Source: Streptomyces violaceusniger (GTDB lineage: Bacteria; Actinomycetota; Actinomycetes; Streptomycetales; Streptomycetaceae). From it: a stretch of 64,000 nt of DNA. The DNA lies in contig BJHW01000002.1 of assembly GCA_005405945.1 (NCBI GenBank), positions 2,108,001 to 2,172,000 of the forward strand. The letters run 5' to 3'. How positions within the stretch are numbered: position 1 is the stretch's first letter; each line of letters opens with the position of its first letter. Position numbers and translations under genes: made by a program. Shown here piece after piece: positions 63,503 to 64,000 of the stretch. The notes under the pieces were generated by a model that was given only the letters and a program-made list of their open reading frames with translations, did not search any database and was not told the DNA's origin.

Positions 63503-63739
63503 TCAACACCCTGAACAACCAGAACGGCCCGCCGAAGCGTACGGTTCCAGGGCGAACGCCGGCCTGACGTTCTTGCGCACACGTTCTTGCTCCATGCCAC
63601 GCTTACCGGCCTGCGCTCCAGGAGTTATCCCCTGGGCGAAGTCGAAACCGATGGACGACAAACCCTTCTGTTTGCGCCAGTAGACCCATCCCCACCCTTC
63701 CATCCATAACAGCACGCGGTCCGCAAGGAACAAGACCAT
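63503..63739 (-). CDS. Small hypothetical protein
   Basis: 78 residues, ATG at 63739. MVLFLADRVLLWMEGWGWVYWRKQKGLSSIGFDFAQGITPGAQAGKRGMEQERVRKNVRPAF begins with an amphipathic aromatic stretch and is then basic. It resembles small uncharacterised Streptomyces proteins, but the ribosome site is weak. Confidence 0.4.
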   Translation of the reverse strand: MVLFLADRVLLWMEGWGWVYWRKQKGLSSIGFDFAQGITPGAQAGKRGMEQERVRKNVRPAFALEPYASAGRSGCSGC

Positions 63740-63930
63740 GCCCAGTCCACCGGCTGCCTCAGCGATCTGTCACACCGTGCTCACCATGTCCGGTGAACTC
63801 ATCAGGTGCGCGTATCGTTCCCGCGTTCGCAGGGCCGGGGTTTCCTGGGGAAAAGCTGTCGCGAAGTCGCCGACCACTGACCGAAGTCAGTAGCCTTCAC
63901 AGCACTTTCGCAACACGCCCTACCGGAGTC

Positions 63931-64000
63931 CTACTCTCGCCGTACGCTCCTGTGGCGCCGCATCATGAGCACGCTTCCGGCCGCGACGGCCAGGACGGCC
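63931..64000 (-). CDS. C-terminal end of a membrane-anchored (possibly LPXTG) protein, cut by window edge
   Basis: The minus strand gives AVLAVAAGSVLMMRRHRSVRRE followed by TAG at 63931-63933. A hydrophobic segment ending in a basic tail is how sortase-anchored proteins and some other membrane proteins end. The LPXTG motif, if present, would lie beyond the window. Only about 22 residues are visible. Confidence 0.4.
   Translation of the reverse strand, partial: AVLAVAAGSVLMMRRHRSVRRE

Noticed and set aside
1..64000. tRNA, rRNA, riboswitch or CRISPR array
   Set aside because: No cloverleaf with conserved TTCGA arm, no ribosomal signature and no regularly spaced direct repeats were seen anywhere in the window.

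Overview
The window is high-GC actinobacterial DNA, most probably a Streptomyces chromosome arm. The evidence is GC-rich third codon positions, GTG/TTG starts behind GGAGG-type ribosome sites, many TetR/GntR/MarR/HxlR regulators divergent from the genes they probably control, Tat-type secreted hydrolases, and short ATGA overlaps between co-transcribed genes. I see no rRNA, tRNA, CRISPR array or replication origin.

Layout. 0-5.4 kb: a glycan-degradation cluster with the end of a GH29 alpha-L-fucosidase, two NEW3-type accessory proteins and a GH89 alpha-N-acetylglucosaminidase whose signal peptide carries a (GCGCAG)9 repeat. 5.7-13.3 kb: a small secreted repeat protein, a fatty-acid desaturase, a DrrAB-like ABC exporter with a divergent GbsR/MarR-type regulator and clear operators, an HxlR/NmrA pair, and an RTX-like secreted protein coupled to an SRPBCC protein. 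14.5-20.3 kb: decayed DNA (ATP-grasp peptide maturase, MMPL transporter, IS5, VOC protein, cytochrome P450, ISL3) around an SDR/GntR pair and a TetR gene. 20.3-28.5 kb: LLM flavin oxidoreductase, hydrolase, kinase-like ATPase, APH-type phosphotransferase, a membrane winged-helix protein, and an SDR/TetR pair separated by a 25-bp perfect inverted repeat. 28.5-31.6 kb: consecutive gene fragments, then an intact TauE/MaoC pair. 31.7-41.9 kb: MFS/TetR, TetR/KASIII, and a galactose-oxidation locus (SDR, GntR, galactonate dehydratase, KDPG-type aldolase) divergent from a GH42 beta-galactosidase that has been fused to a MarR-type regulator. 42.8-49.5 kb: GntR, serine hydrolase, an internally deleted Tn3-family transposase and two SDRs. 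49.6-57.9 kb: truncated regulator and MFS, a DUF4440-like protein with an aryl-carrier-like protein and an MFS pump, a decayed sarcosine-oxidase-type gene, and a secreted L-amino-acid-oxidase-like protein translationally coupled to a secreted RidA protein. 58.8-64 kb: a hypothetical protein, HAD hydrolase, stand-alone GyrB-like ATPase, decayed response regulator/TetR/IS1380, and the tail of a possible cell-wall-anchored protein.

Two kinds of damage run through the window. Many otherwise good genes are interrupted by one-base shifts, mostly in short G/C runs; these could be sequencing error or real decay. Many others show larger losses that join unrelated genes, sometimes in frame. About half of the loci outside the operons named above are broken, usually close to transposase remnants. 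The intact parts suggest a saprophyte's accessory arm: sugar and glycan catabolism, efflux, small-molecule oxidation and many local regulators.
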